Positions 24,912-33,615 of a stretch of 64,000 nucleotides of DNA are shown here, piece by piece; position 1 is the stretch's first letter; each line of letters begins with the position of its first letter. The notes below the pieces were generated by a model. That model was given only the letters and a program-made list of their open reading frames with translations, was not told where the DNA came from and searched no databases. The position numbers were made by a program, and so were the translations under genes. The stretch is from NCBI GenBank assembly GCA_023129715.1, contig JAGMBO010000023.1:1-64000 (forward strand), given 5' to 3'. The DNA is from Candidatus Eiseniibacteriota bacterium (GTDB lineage Bacteria > Eisenbacteria > RBG-16-71-46 > CAIMUX01 > WJJG01).

Positions 24912-27140
24912 ATGAGAGGCAGTGCGCCGCATAGACCGGTCCCCCCACCCCCGCCATACCGCGGACATTGGTCGCGCCGCAGAAGCCCACGGCACCACTC
25001 CCCCCGGCACTCCTTTCTTCTGCTCTGCCTGCTCGGTGTTCTCCTGGTCCTCGTCATCGCCTTGCCTGAAGAGGATTGGTGGCGTGAACCACCACCGGGG
25101 CCGCCCGGCGAGGACGCCGGCAGGCTGCACGCGATGTGGCTGCACGTCGAGGCCCTGCAGAAGCGGATCGATGAGCAAGGCTACAAATGGCAGGCGGGAA
25201 TCACCAGCGTCTCGCATTTGACCGCGCCGCAGTTCCAGGCGCTGCTCGGGGCACGGCCGCCCGCCGACGAGCCGCAGCCCCCGACCCGCCTGGCGGTCGG
25301 ATCCCCCTCTGAGGGCGACGATCTCCCTGCAGGCTGGGACTGGAAAGAGCAGGGGGCGGTCACCCCCGCACGCGCCCAGGGAGAGTGTGGCAGTTGCTGG
25401 GCCTTCGCCGCCGCCGGGGCGCTGGAGGCGCGCCTGTCAATCTATGACCACCGGATCACCGATCTGTCCGAACAGCATGCGATCGACTGCAATCCCGACA
25501 GCTATGGGTGCGATGGAGGCTGGATGACCTCCGCCTACCGGCTCTGGCGCGACGTGGGTGCCGTCGCTGAAGGGGACGCCCCCTACGCGGCCGAGGATGC
25601 CCGCCCCTGTCCGGGCGACGAGTTCCCCATCCTGGCCACGGTGCGCGACTGGGTGTCGATTCCCGCCAGCCGCGAGGCGCTCAAGCGCGCCATCCTAGGC
25701 GGTCCGGTCGCCGTGGCCATGCACGTCTATGCCGACTTCCAGTACTACCGCAGCGGGGTCTACGAACACGCCGGCAGTGACCCGATCAATCACGCCGTCC
25801 TCCTGATCGGCTGGGACGACGCGCGCGCGGCCTGGATCATCAAGAACAGCTGGGGAACCGGCTGGGGCAAGGCGGGCTGCGCCTACGTGCACTACGATTG
25901 CTGCCGTCTGGGCACCTACGCCCACCGGATCGCGATTCCGGCAGGCGATCCCTTGGTCTTCCGCCACGTTCCGCTGACCGACACGTTGCTGACCACCCCC
26001 GCAACACTGGCAGCGGTCTTGATATCCGGCGACGCCCCGATCGATCCCGACGAAGTCGCCTTCTGGATCGACACCGGCGAGGGCTTTGGCCGCCAGATCC
26101 CGCAACGACTCGGCGGCGACGACTTCCAGGGCTGCTACGCCCACGAGCTCCCCGCCCTGGAGGCGGGCGCCAGGATTCGCTACTGGCTCGAAGCCGCCGA
26201 CGTCTCGGGTAACCGGGCCACCTTCCCCTCCGGCGGGTCGGAGGAGCCGGTCACCTTCCGCATCTTGCGGCGGGTCTTCGACGACAGCCTCGAGATCCGC
26301 GGCGTCTGGGCGGTCGACGTGGACGAGGAGGGGCCGGCGGCGGGCGCGTGGGCCTGGGGCGTGCCGGAGGCGGTCTTCGGCTCAGCGGCGCGCATCATCC
26401 AACCCGGCGCCGACCACAGTCCGAATGGAAGTCACTGCTTCGCCACCGGCCTAGCCGCCGGCGAAGATCAGCACAGCGGCGACGTCGATGGCGGCGCGAC
26501 CGTCCTGCAGAGCCCGCCCCTCGACCTCGGGGGGCTCGACGACGCGACCCTGCGTTTCTGGCTCTGGTTCGCCAACCATACCGGCAGCCACCCGGGCGAG
26601 GACGCCTTCGTCGTCCGCGGAAGCGACGATGGCGGCCAGACCTGGGTGGAGCTCTACCGCACTGTCGAGGGCATGAACGCCTGGCGTCGAGTAGACGTGG
26701 CCCTCGAAGCCGGGCTGACACTGACCTCGGAACTCCTGCTGCGCTTCATCGCTGCCGACTCGTTGGGAGACTCGGTCGTCGAGGCCCTGATCGACGATCT
26801 CGAGATCCTCACCGCGACGAAGGCCTCCACCTCCGTCGACGGCCCCCCCCCGGCGCCGCTGCCCGCGCACCTGCACTTGCGCGTCGGTCCCAACCCGGCC
26901 CAGGCCGAGGCGCGGGTGGCCCTCGCGGTGCCCGCAGGCGGCCGCGTGCACGCCGCGATCTACGATGTCGGCGGCCGCCGGATCCAGCTCCTCTTCGACG
27001 GGACCCTCGCGGCCGGGGATCACGAATGGCTCTGGCGGGGCCGGGACAGCGCCGGTCGCCTGGCGCCCACCGGGGTCTACTGGGTGCGTGTCGCGGCAGG
27101 CAACCAGACCATCAGCAAGCGCCTCACCCTGATCCGATGA
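24912..27140 (+). CDS. secreted papain-family (C1A) cysteine protease with FlgD-type C-terminal domain
   Basis: 742 residues. The start is the ATG after GGGAG, not the GTG at 24873. An Arg/His/Pro-rich cytosolic stretch precedes a membrane/signal segment (FLLLCLLGVLLVLVIAL). A short propeptide-like region is followed by the C1A domain with the oxyanion Gln in ARAQGECGSCWAF, catalytic Cys162, His294 in DPINHAVLLIGWDD and Asn312 in IIKNSWGTGWGKAG. Downstream are Ig-like or jelly-roll regions (LDLGGLDDATLRFWLWFANH) and a C-terminal domain (VGPNPAQAEARVALAVP, IYDVGGRRIQLL, WRGRDSAGRLAPTGVYWVRV). That domain is homologous to the end of the metallopeptidase at 12329, so both are probably sorted alike. 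Confidence 0.9.
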   Translation: MRGSAPHRPVPPPPPYRGHWSRRRSPRHHSPRHSFLLLCLLGVLLVLVIALPEEDWWREPPPGPPGEDAGRLHAMWLHVEALQKRIDEQGYKWQAGITSVSHLTAPQFQALLGARPPADEPQPPTRLAVGSPSEGDDLPAGWDWKEQGAVTPARAQGECGSCWAFAAAGALEARLSIYDHRITDLSEQHAIDCNPDSYGCDGGWMTSAYRLWRDVGAVAEGDAPYAAEDARPCPGDEFPILATVRDWVSIPASREALKRAILGGPVAVAMHVYADFQYYRSGVYEHAGSDPINHAVLLIGWDDARAAWIIKNSWGTGWGKAGCAYVHYDCCRLGTYAHRIAIPAGDPLVFRHVPLTDTLLTTPATLAAVLISGDAPIDPDEVAFWIDTGEGFGRQIPQRLGGDDFQGCYAHELPALEAGARIRYWLEAADVSGNRATFPSGGSEEPVTFRILRRVFDDSLEIRGVWAVDVDEEGPAAGAWAWGVPEAVFGSAARIIQPGADHSPNGSHCFATGLAAGEDQHSGDVDGGATVLQSPPLDLGGLDDATLRFWLWFANHTGSHPGEDAFVVRGSDDGGQTWVELYRTVEGMNAWRRVDVALEAGLTLTSELLLRFIAADSLGDSVVEALIDDLEILTATKASTSVDGPPPAPLPAHLHLRVGPNPAQAEARVALAVPAGGRVHAAIYDVGGRRIQLLFDGTLAAGDHEWLWRGRDSAGRLAPTGVYWVRVAAGNQTISKRLTLIR

Positions 27141-27208
27141 GACCCTCCCCGCACAGACCTCAGGCCGTCCATGCATGGCCGCGACCTCGCCGCCGCCGCG
27201 GGCTCCCA

Positions 27209-27237
27209 TCGACAAGCCCGAGCGACTGCGCTAGAGT
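27209..27237 (+). promoter_or_regulatory. promoter TCGACA-17-TAGAGT for pckA
   Basis: TCGACA (27209-27214), 17 bases, TAGAGT (27232-27237), about 65 bases before the start. A small hairpin (CGCTCC/GGAGCG, about 27242-27259) would lie at the 5' end of the transcript. Confidence 0.5.
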
Positions 27238-27301
27238 GTTCCGCTCCCCAAGCGGAGCGTGGGATGGGTGCGGAACCCGAAGGAAGGGGAAAGGAGCTGT
27301 C

Positions 27302-29089
27302 ATGACGCATCCCGCAGGCACATTCCGTCACCAGGCCGAGATACCCTACGACGTCAAGCTGCTGGTCGATCCAACGCAGGCGGAGCTGCGGGAGCTCTCC
27401 CTGCAGCAGGTTCCCAATGTTTTTCGTTCCAGCTATGGCAACATCGATCGGATCACCCGCTGCAAGTCGCGCTTCGCGCACAGCACCTACATCATTGCCC
27501 CGATCACCGAGCAGGGCTTCTACTCGGCCAAGGTCGTGCCGCCGCAGCTCGCCGAACGCCTGATCGAACGCCAACGGCGCTACATCGAAAGCGTCGGGGC
27601 GCTGATCTGCATCAACGGCTATCAAGGACTCGGCCGGCATGCGCCACCGGTCCAGTGGCTCTATACGCCCGAGGGGGCGAATGTCGCTGGCATGCAGCAG
27701 GTTCTCGCCTTTCCCCGCAGCGCGGTGGAAGACGCCGAGCAGCTAGACGCGCCCTTCCGCCCCCACTTCCGTCTCGTGATGACGCCCGCGTGTCTTTCCC
27801 CCGAGACCCCCGGAGAAGTCGCGATCATTGTCGATCTGGAACACTGGACGACCTATGTGCTCGGCTCCGACTACTTCGGCGAGAGCAAGAAAGGCATGCT
27901 GCGCATGCTCTGCGAGTATGTCTATCAGCTGGGCGGGCTGGTGATGCATGCCGGGGCCAAGGCGGTGACCCTGGAGCAACGACGCGTCACCATGGCGGTC
28001 ATGGGCTTGAGCGGAACGGGTAAGACGACGACGACCTTCAGCCACCAGGGCGATGTGACCGAGCCGATCCAGGACGACATGATCGCCCTCTGGCCGGACG
28101 GCAGCTGCTCGCCCACCGAGAATGGGTGCTTCGCCAAGACCTACGGACTGCAGGAAGACCAGGAGCCGGTGATCTATCGCGGCACGATCCACCCGGACGC
28201 CTGGGTCGAGAATGTCTATCTCACTGAGGAGGGCAGCTACGACTTCGCCAAGCAGCGCCTCTCCCCGGCCGAGGTGGAGCATTGGAGCCGCACGCTGGTC
28301 GACACCGGCGCACCGCCCGAGAACGTCGCCGCCTATGCGGCTGGGACCGTGCGTCCCGAGGATCTCCTCGATGAACAGGGCGTGCCCCTCGACGGGTGGG
28401 ACTTCGTCGCCTGGACGCAGAATGGGCGCTCGATCATCCCGATGTCGGCGATCGAGAATTCCGCCGGACTGCAACCGATCCCGGCGCTCGATTCGCTCGG
28501 CATCCTCAATCGTGACGAGGGCACCGATGCGGCCATGCCGGGCGTCGTGCGCTTCCGTTCCGCCTCCCAGGCAGCCGCCTACTTCATGCTCGGGGAGACC
28601 TCGATGACCTCGGCGGCCGGCAAGGAACGCGGCAAGACACGCTCCCCCTTCACCCAGCCCTTTTTTCCGCGCGCCCCTCACCTCCAGGCGCAGCGCTTCG
28701 CCGAACTGGCGGCCCGGCTGCCCCAATTGCAGCTCTGGCTGATGAACACCGGCTACGTCGGGGGCGAACAGCGCGACGTCGCCGCCGGGCGCGCGCTGAA
28801 GGTCAAGATTGCCCACTCCTCGGCGATGATCGCGGCGCTGCTCGCCGATCGCATCGCTTGGAAACAGGATCCCGACTTCGGCTACGAGATCGTCGACGCC
28901 GCGGCGCCGGAAAACCGCGCGCTGCTCGAGGCGGTCCCCATCGAGATTCTCGAGCCGCGCGTGCACTATGAGCGCCAGGGGCGCGCCGCGGAGTACTCTG
29001 CCTGGGTCGCCAAAATCAAACGCGACCGCCGGGCGTTCCTGACGCGCATGGGGGTCGGCGAGGAGATTCTGCGGGAGATCGAGCGCTAG
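27302..29089 (+). CDS. pckA: divergent ATP-type phosphoenolpyruvate carboxykinase
   Basis: 595 residues, longer than the usual 530. The PEPCK nucleotide core is clear: GSDYFGESKKGMLRML (the metal-ligand Lys region), VMHAGAK, P-loop GLSGTGKTTTT, kinase-2-like IQDDMIALW and TENGCFAKTYGLQEDQEPVI. Late motifs also align (MLGETSMTSAAGKERGKTRS and LMNTGYVGG). Early substrate-binding motifs differ from standard ATP-PEPCK (no RSPKDKF string). The gluconeogenic oxaloacetate-to-PEP reaction is therefore expected from the family but not certain. The ATG is preceded by AAGGAG. An open frame continues upstream through the papain-like gene without meaning. Confidence 0.82.
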   Translation: MTHPAGTFRHQAEIPYDVKLLVDPTQAELRELSLQQVPNVFRSSYGNIDRITRCKSRFAHSTYIIAPITEQGFYSAKVVPPQLAERLIERQRRYIESVGALICINGYQGLGRHAPPVQWLYTPEGANVAGMQQVLAFPRSAVEDAEQLDAPFRPHFRLVMTPACLSPETPGEVAIIVDLEHWTTYVLGSDYFGESKKGMLRMLCEYVYQLGGLVMHAGAKAVTLEQRRVTMAVMGLSGTGKTTTTFSHQGDVTEPIQDDMIALWPDGSCSPTENGCFAKTYGLQEDQEPVIYRGTIHPDAWVENVYLTEEGSYDFAKQRLSPAEVEHWSRTLVDTGAPPENVAAYAAGTVRPEDLLDEQGVPLDGWDFVAWTQNGRSIIPMSAIENSAGLQPIPALDSLGILNRDEGTDAAMPGVVRFRSASQAAAYFMLGETSMTSAAGKERGKTRSPFTQPFFPRAPHLQAQRFAELAARLPQLQLWLMNTGYVGGEQRDVAAGRALKVKIAHSSAMIAALLADRIAWKQDPDFGYEIVDAAAPENRALLEAVPIEILEPRVHYERQGRAAEYSAWVAKIKRDRRAFLTRMGVGEEILREIER

Positions 29090-29255
29090 CCGGCTTCTCT
29101 CGCCAGGTCTTCTGGGGGGAGGTCCAGAACCTGCGCGCCAGACACATCCCGCCGCTGCCCACCCGACTCCCTCCTCCTCCTCGGCAAACCCGCGCACGGA
29201 GGGCTGCCGTGGGAACTCCGCAGATGGCTTCCGCGCCGAATCGATCTGCTGGGGT
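29090..29255. other. convergent intergenic gap between pckA and dapB, no gene
   Basis: It contains GACACATCCCGC (about 29150-29161), identical to 12 bases of the structured element at 54558-54728. The other two blocks and the closing inverted repeat are absent. It may be a decayed third copy or chance. Confidence 0.3.
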
Positions 29256-30026
29256 TCAGGATGCGGTGAGACCGAGTACGTCGGACATCGTGTAGCGTCC
29301 CGCCGGCTGCTCGACGACGAAACGCACCGCCGCCAAGACACCGGCGACGAATGCCTCGCGCGATTCGGCATGGTGGGTCAGAACGAGCCGTTCACCGGGA
29401 CCGGCGAAGATCACCCGGTGCTCCCCGACCACATCCCCCCCGCGCAGCGCGTGCAGGCCGAGCTCGCCGGCATCCCGCTGACCAGTCACGCCACTGCGCC
29501 CATGGATGCGGCGCAGGCCACGACGCACCTGCTCGATCGCGGCGGCGAGTTGCAGGGCCGTCCCGCTGGGCGCATCCCGCTTGCGGCGGTGGTGCATCTC
29601 GACGATCTCGATGTCGTAGCCGGGCAGCCCACCCGCCGCCTCGGCCGCCAGGCGGGTCAGCAGCCCGATGCCGCGGGACATGTTGGCAGCGTGCAGCACG
29701 GCGATCGTCGCCGCCGCGCGCGCCAGGGCTGCGAGCTGATCTTCGCCAAGCCCCGTGACTCCGGAAACGTAGGCGCAGTCGGCGGACGCGGCGCGGGCAA
29801 CCACATCGACCGCCGCCGCAGGCACGGAGAAGTCGATCACGACCCCACACTCCTCCAGGGAGGCATCACCGCCCGGCACGATCGCGATCTCCCCCACCCG
29901 GTTGCCGATCGCCGGATGGTCCTCGTGTTCGGCAGCCACTGCCAGGACGAGATCGGGCGCCGCGGCGATCGCCGCGGCGATCCGGCCGCCCATCCGCCCA
30001 GCGGCGCCCCACAGAGCGATCTTCAA
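29256..30026 (-). CDS. dapB: 4-hydroxy-tetrahydrodipicolinate reductase
   Basis: Lysine/diaminopimelate pathway enzyme that reduces HTPA with NAD(P)H. LKIALWGAAGRMGGRIAAAI is the dinucleotide motif. VVIDFSVPAAAVD, YVSGVTGLGEDQ, the catalytic EIVEMHHRRKRDAPSGTAL (His and Lys) and GPGERLVLTHHAESREAF are all present. The start is taken as TTG 13 bases after the dapA stop, behind GGGGAC, because it places the Rossmann strand at residue 2; an in-frame GTG inside dapA is possible. Length (256) is normal. Confidence 0.92.
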   Translation of the reverse strand: MKIALWGAAGRMGGRIAAAIAAAPDLVLAVAAEHEDHPAIGNRVGEIAIVPGGDASLEECGVVIDFSVPAAAVDVVARAASADCAYVSGVTGLGEDQLAALARAAATIAVLHAANMSRGIGLLTRLAAEAAGGLPGYDIEIVEMHHRRKRDAPSGTALQLAAAIEQVRRGLRRIHGRSGVTGQRDAGELGLHALRGGDVVGEHRVIFAGPGERLVLTHHAESREAFVAGVLAAVRFVVEQPAGRYTMSDVLGLTAS

Positions 30027-30039
30027 TGCCGTCCCCGGA

Positions 30040-30951
30040 TCAATTGCGTTCGCGGACACCGGAAACCTCCACCGGCTCGAGGCCATAGGCGCGAAGCGCC
30101 TCACGCAGTCGGGCCGCAGTCTGTGACCCCATGGCAACCAACGGCAGGCGCGGCGGGCCGACGTCCCAGCCGAGTTGATTGAGCGCTTCCTTGACCGGCA
30201 TGGGATTGGTCTCGAGGAAGAGCGCCTGGACCAGCGGCAGCAGGCGCAGATGTAGGCTGCGGGCGGTCGCCTGGTCCCCCGCCTGCTGCGCGCGGATCAT
30301 CGCGCCCATGTCGGCGGGCACGACATTGGCCACGACCGAAATCACCCCGCGTCCACCGATGCAGAGCATCGGATAGGTCAGCGCATCATCCCCACTGATC
30401 AAGGTGAGCGTCTCACCGCACCGCCGTACGATCCATGAGGCCTGCTCCAGGTCCCCACTCGCCTCCTTGATCGCCACGATCCGATCCTCGGCAGCCAACT
30501 CGGCAACCGTCTCGGGCAGCATGTTGACCCCCGTGCGGCCCGGCACGTTGTACATCACGATCGGCACGGAACTCTCCGCCGCCACCGCCCGGAAGTGGGC
30601 CAGCAGCCCCGCTTGCGTCGGCTTGTTGTAGTAGGGAGTGATCACAAGGGCGCCGTCGACACCGAGCTGCTCGAGACGCTGAACGTTGCGGATCGTCTCG
30701 GAGGTCGAATTGGTGCCCGCCCCGGCAACAACTTTCAGCTTGCCGGCCGCCTCCTCGGCAACGATTCGAATCACCCGCTCGCGTTCTTCCCGACCCACAA
30801 GCACCGCATTCTCACCGGTGGTCCCGCAGGGGACGAGACCGTCGGTTCCGGCGGAGATGTGGAAGCGGACCAGCTCACGAAGCTTCGCCTCGTTGAGCTC
30901 CCCTTTCGCGGTGAAGGGAGTCACCAGGGCAACGTAGAGACCGGAGAACAT
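30040..30951 (-). CDS. dapA: 4-hydroxy-tetrahydrodipicolinate synthase
   Basis: Condenses pyruvate and aspartate semialdehyde at the entry to lysine and peptidoglycan precursors. A (beta/alpha)8 DapA of 303 residues: VALVTPFTAKGELNEAKLRE, VPCGTTGENAVLVGREERER, VITPYYNKPTQAGLLAHF, the active Tyr in MYNVPGRTGVNML and the Schiff-base Lys in IVAIKEASGDLEQA. LISGDDALTYPMLCIGGRGV is also typical. It is followed immediately by dapB, so dapA-dapB is a two-gene operon. Confidence 0.96.
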   Translation of the reverse strand: MFSGLYVALVTPFTAKGELNEAKLRELVRFHISAGTDGLVPCGTTGENAVLVGREERERVIRIVAEEAAGKLKVVAGAGTNSTSETIRNVQRLEQLGVDGALVITPYYNKPTQAGLLAHFRAVAAESSVPIVMYNVPGRTGVNMLPETVAELAAEDRIVAIKEASGDLEQASWIVRRCGETLTLISGDDALTYPMLCIGGRGVISVVANVVPADMGAMIRAQQAGDQATARSLHLRLLPLVQALFLETNPMPVKEALNQLGWDVGPPRLPLVAMGSQTAARLREALRAYGLEPVEVSGVRERN

Positions 30952-31017
30952 AGGTCACCTCGCTGACACCGCATCTCAGTCTCGGCGGGCGGAAGCCGCC
31001 CCCGCGCCGGCCGGCGC

Positions 31018-33186
31018 TCAGATTCCCAGGCTCTGGCGAACGAGGCAGGCGATGTCGGTCACTTGGATGCGCTCGTCGAGATCGCGCGCCTTCAAGCCGT
31101 CGGTCAGCATCTGTTCGCAGAAGGGACATGCCACTGCGATCCGCTGCGCCCCCGTGCCCGCCGCCTCGTCGACCCGCACGTTGTTGACCCGCGCGTCCCC
31201 TTCCTCGAGATCCATCCAGTAGTGTCCACCGCCGGCTCCGCAACAGAAGCTCTCCTCCCGCCGGCGGGGCATCTCGCGCAGGGTCAGCCCGGGAATCGCG
31301 CGCAGCGTCTCGCGCGGCGGATCGTAGATGCCCTGATAGCGGCCAAGGAAGCAGGGGTCGTGATAGACCACCTGCTCGGTGAGTGGGTGCACCGGCTTCA
31401 AGCGGCCCGCACGCAACCACTCGGCGAGCAGCTGGCTATGGTGCCGGACGCGGAAATTCCCACCGAACTGCGGATACTCGTTCTTGAAGACGTTGTAGCC
31501 GTGCGGACAGCTGACGAGCAGCGTGGTGAAGCGGCGCTCCTTGAGCGCCGCGACGGTCTGCTTGGCCGTCGCCTGGAAGAGGTTCTCTTCGCCCAGCACT
31601 CGCGCCGGGTCGCCGCAGCAGACCTCCTCCCTGCCGAGATGTCCGCAGGGAATCTGGAGATGCTTGAGAATCGCCACCAGATCCTCGGCGATGCGCTGCT
31701 TCTGCGGATCGAACGTCGCCGCGCAACCGATCCAGTAGAGGATCTCGGTCTCCTCGCCCGGTCCGATCACCCGCAGGCCGAGCTTCTCGATGAACTCGAT
31801 CCGTTCGGCCTGCGCGCCGAAGGGATTGCCCTGGGTCTCCATCGTCTTCAGGGCCTGGGCCGCCTTGCTCGGCAGCCGTCCTTCCATCAGGACCTCCGCG
31901 CGGCGCAGCTCGGTGAGGAGATCGACATGCTCGATCGCCGCCGGACAGATGCTCTGACAGGCATGGCAGACGCGGCAGTACCAGATGAAGTTGGGATCCT
32001 CGAACACGGTTCCCTGCGCACCGATGATCGGCAGCTCGGCCCCGGCTGCAGTCCCGCCACCATCTTCCGCGGAGCCCTTCGTTTCACTCGCGGAACCCTC
32101 GCCTTCACTCGCGGAGCCACTGCCGCCGCCCGCCGGCGACGTGCTTCGCCCCCTGCGGCGGCGCTGCTCCTCTAACATCACCTTCAGATCTTCGATCAGC
32201 CGGCGGGGACTGAGTGTCTGTCCGGCGGCGCGCGCGGGACAGACCTCGTCGCAGCGGCCGCACTCGATACAGGCGGTCAGATCGAGCCGCTGTTTCCAGG
32301 TCAGGTGATGGGCATCGGCAACGCCGATGACGAGGTCGTCGGCGACATCCTCGGACGCGAAGATCTCCTCGATATCAACCCGCTGCAGCGAACCCTTCGG
32401 CGCCAGCTTCGAGAGGAACTGATTCGTCGGAATGCTCAGCATGTGCAGGAACTTGGTGTGTGGAATCAGCGCGATCATCGTGAAGGTCCCAAGCGCGTGA
32501 ACCCACCAGGTGGCGAAATGGATCCCCCGGCCGGTCGCCGGCGCGAGGCCGGCGAGCATCCCGGCGAACAGATTGCCGATCGGCGAATAGGCCCGCCAGG
32601 GATCACCGGCGGGATGGAAACGGATCCGGGCACCCTCGGCGAGAAAACCGGTCAGCACGATACCCGCGAGAATCGTCAGGATGACCGCATCGGCCGACTT
32701 TGCGGCGGGCAGGAAGTCGGGCTTCGCCAGGTAGCGGCGGACCGCGGCGATCACCAGACCGACGAACAGAAAAAAACCCGCCAAGTCGGCCACCAGGGTC
32801 ACGCCGAGGTAGAAGGGACCATGATAGACCCGCAGGCCGAAATCCATGTCGGCCATCACGATCAGCGTGGTGATGAGGAGGAGCAGGAAACCGTAGAAGA
32901 TGAATGAATGAAAAAGCCCGGGCAGGAAGCGCCGGCGCGTCTGACGCTGCCAGAACGTCTCGCGCAAGAGGATCCCGAGGCGCTTGCCCCAATCACCGAA
33001 GCGCTCTCCCTCCGGTTTGCCCGCCTTCCATTCCTGGATCCGCCGGCGCAGGCCCCACGCCAGGACCGCGAAGGAGACCAGCATCAGGGCGTACATGAGC
33101 ACATGGCTCACGGTGCCGAGATTCCACATCAGCTCGCGGCTTGCCGCGGCCGCCGCCCCGTGCGCTCCGCCTTGAATCGGATCCAT
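31018..33186 (-). CDS. membrane Fe-S oxidoreductase, heterodisulfide reductase-like (possible ETF:quinone type)
   Basis: About 722 residues. The N-terminal third has five to six membrane helices (VLMYALMLVSFAVLAWGL, FHSFIFYGFLLLLITTLIV and others) with His residues suited to b-type haem, as in nitrate reductase gamma. Two 4Fe-4S motifs follow: CIECGRCDEVCP and CRVCHACQSICP. They are split by an unusual linker of about 60 residues, rich in Gly, Ser and Glu. Two CCG domains end the protein (YWIGCAATFD with EEVCCGDPARVLG; YHDPCFLGRYQG with SFCCGAGGGHYW). This layout matches proteins proposed to pass electrons from ETF/acyl-CoA dehydrogenases to menaquinone. The start is an ATG with GAGGGG 6 bases upstream. 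Confidence 0.85.
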   Translation of the reverse strand: MDPIQGGAHGAAAAASRELMWNLGTVSHVLMYALMLVSFAVLAWGLRRRIQEWKAGKPEGERFGDWGKRLGILLRETFWQRQTRRRFLPGLFHSFIFYGFLLLLITTLIVMADMDFGLRVYHGPFYLGVTLVADLAGFFLFVGLVIAAVRRYLAKPDFLPAAKSADAVILTILAGIVLTGFLAEGARIRFHPAGDPWRAYSPIGNLFAGMLAGLAPATGRGIHFATWWVHALGTFTMIALIPHTKFLHMLSIPTNQFLSKLAPKGSLQRVDIEEIFASEDVADDLVIGVADAHHLTWKQRLDLTACIECGRCDEVCPARAAGQTLSPRRLIEDLKVMLEEQRRRRGRSTSPAGGGSGSASEGEGSASETKGSAEDGGGTAAGAELPIIGAQGTVFEDPNFIWYCRVCHACQSICPAAIEHVDLLTELRRAEVLMEGRLPSKAAQALKTMETQGNPFGAQAERIEFIEKLGLRVIGPGEETEILYWIGCAATFDPQKQRIAEDLVAILKHLQIPCGHLGREEVCCGDPARVLGEENLFQATAKQTVAALKERRFTTLLVSCPHGYNVFKNEYPQFGGNFRVRHHSQLLAEWLRAGRLKPVHPLTEQVVYHDPCFLGRYQGIYDPPRETLRAIPGLTLREMPRRREESFCCGAGGGHYWMDLEEGDARVNNVRVDEAAGTGAQRIAVACPFCEQMLTDGLKARDLDERIQVTDIACLVRQSLGI

Positions 33187-33306
33187 CTGCCTCCCCTCGA
33201 CCGGAGCGATTACCGGCGCGGCCACATACAGCGCGGCGCACCGGCCTGACGCGTAGCCCCCCCTCGCTCTACTCCTAGTGCAACAACTCTAAAGTTCCGA
33301 TACAGG

Positions 33307-33615
33307 CTACCGGGCCGCGATCAGGTGCTGCATGAACTCCCTGATCGTCTCGACCATCTCGCTCATGGTTCCAGAGAAAGGGGTTTGCTCCCATCGTCCG
33401 GTATGGCGCTTCACGCTGAGACCGTACGTTTGGGCCGAGATCCGGGTGAGTCGCACGCGATCATCGGGGTCCGCGGCGTCGTGCTCGGCTTCGCGCCCCA
33501 TGATCAGATGATCGCCGTGCACCCGGACACACATTCCCACTGTCAGCTCGTGACCCTCCAGCAACCCCACCAGGCGGGTCTGTGCCCCGATCATTTCTTT
33601 CTTCATAAGACTCAT
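33307..33615 (-). CDS. IS630 passenger protein, unknown function
   Basis: A 102-residue protein (MSLMKKEMIGAQTRLVGLLE onward) lying inside the element between the transposase stop and the left inverted repeat. Its ATG overlaps the transposase stop as ATGA, so it is probably translationally coupled. It has a short beta-rich segment (LTVGMCVRVHGDHLIMGREA, RVRLTRISAQTYGLSV) and a C-terminal helix (MSEMVETIREFMQHLI). No HTH or catalytic motif was recognised. A role as transposition accessory or regulator is speculation. Confidence 0.65.
   Translation of the reverse strand: MSLMKKEMIGAQTRLVGLLEGHELTVGMCVRVHGDHLIMGREAEHDAADPDDRVRLTRISAQTYGLSVKRHTGRWEQTPFSGTMSEMVETIREFMQHLIAAR

Noticed and set aside
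26348-27301. An N-terminal extension of pckA by more than 300 codons
   Set aside because: The extension overlaps the papain-like gene in another frame and is Arg/Pro-rich. A ribosome site and promoter support the ATG at 27302.
29090-29255. A third full copy of the structured element
   Set aside because: Only a 12-base match is found. The other blocks and the closing inverted repeat are missing.
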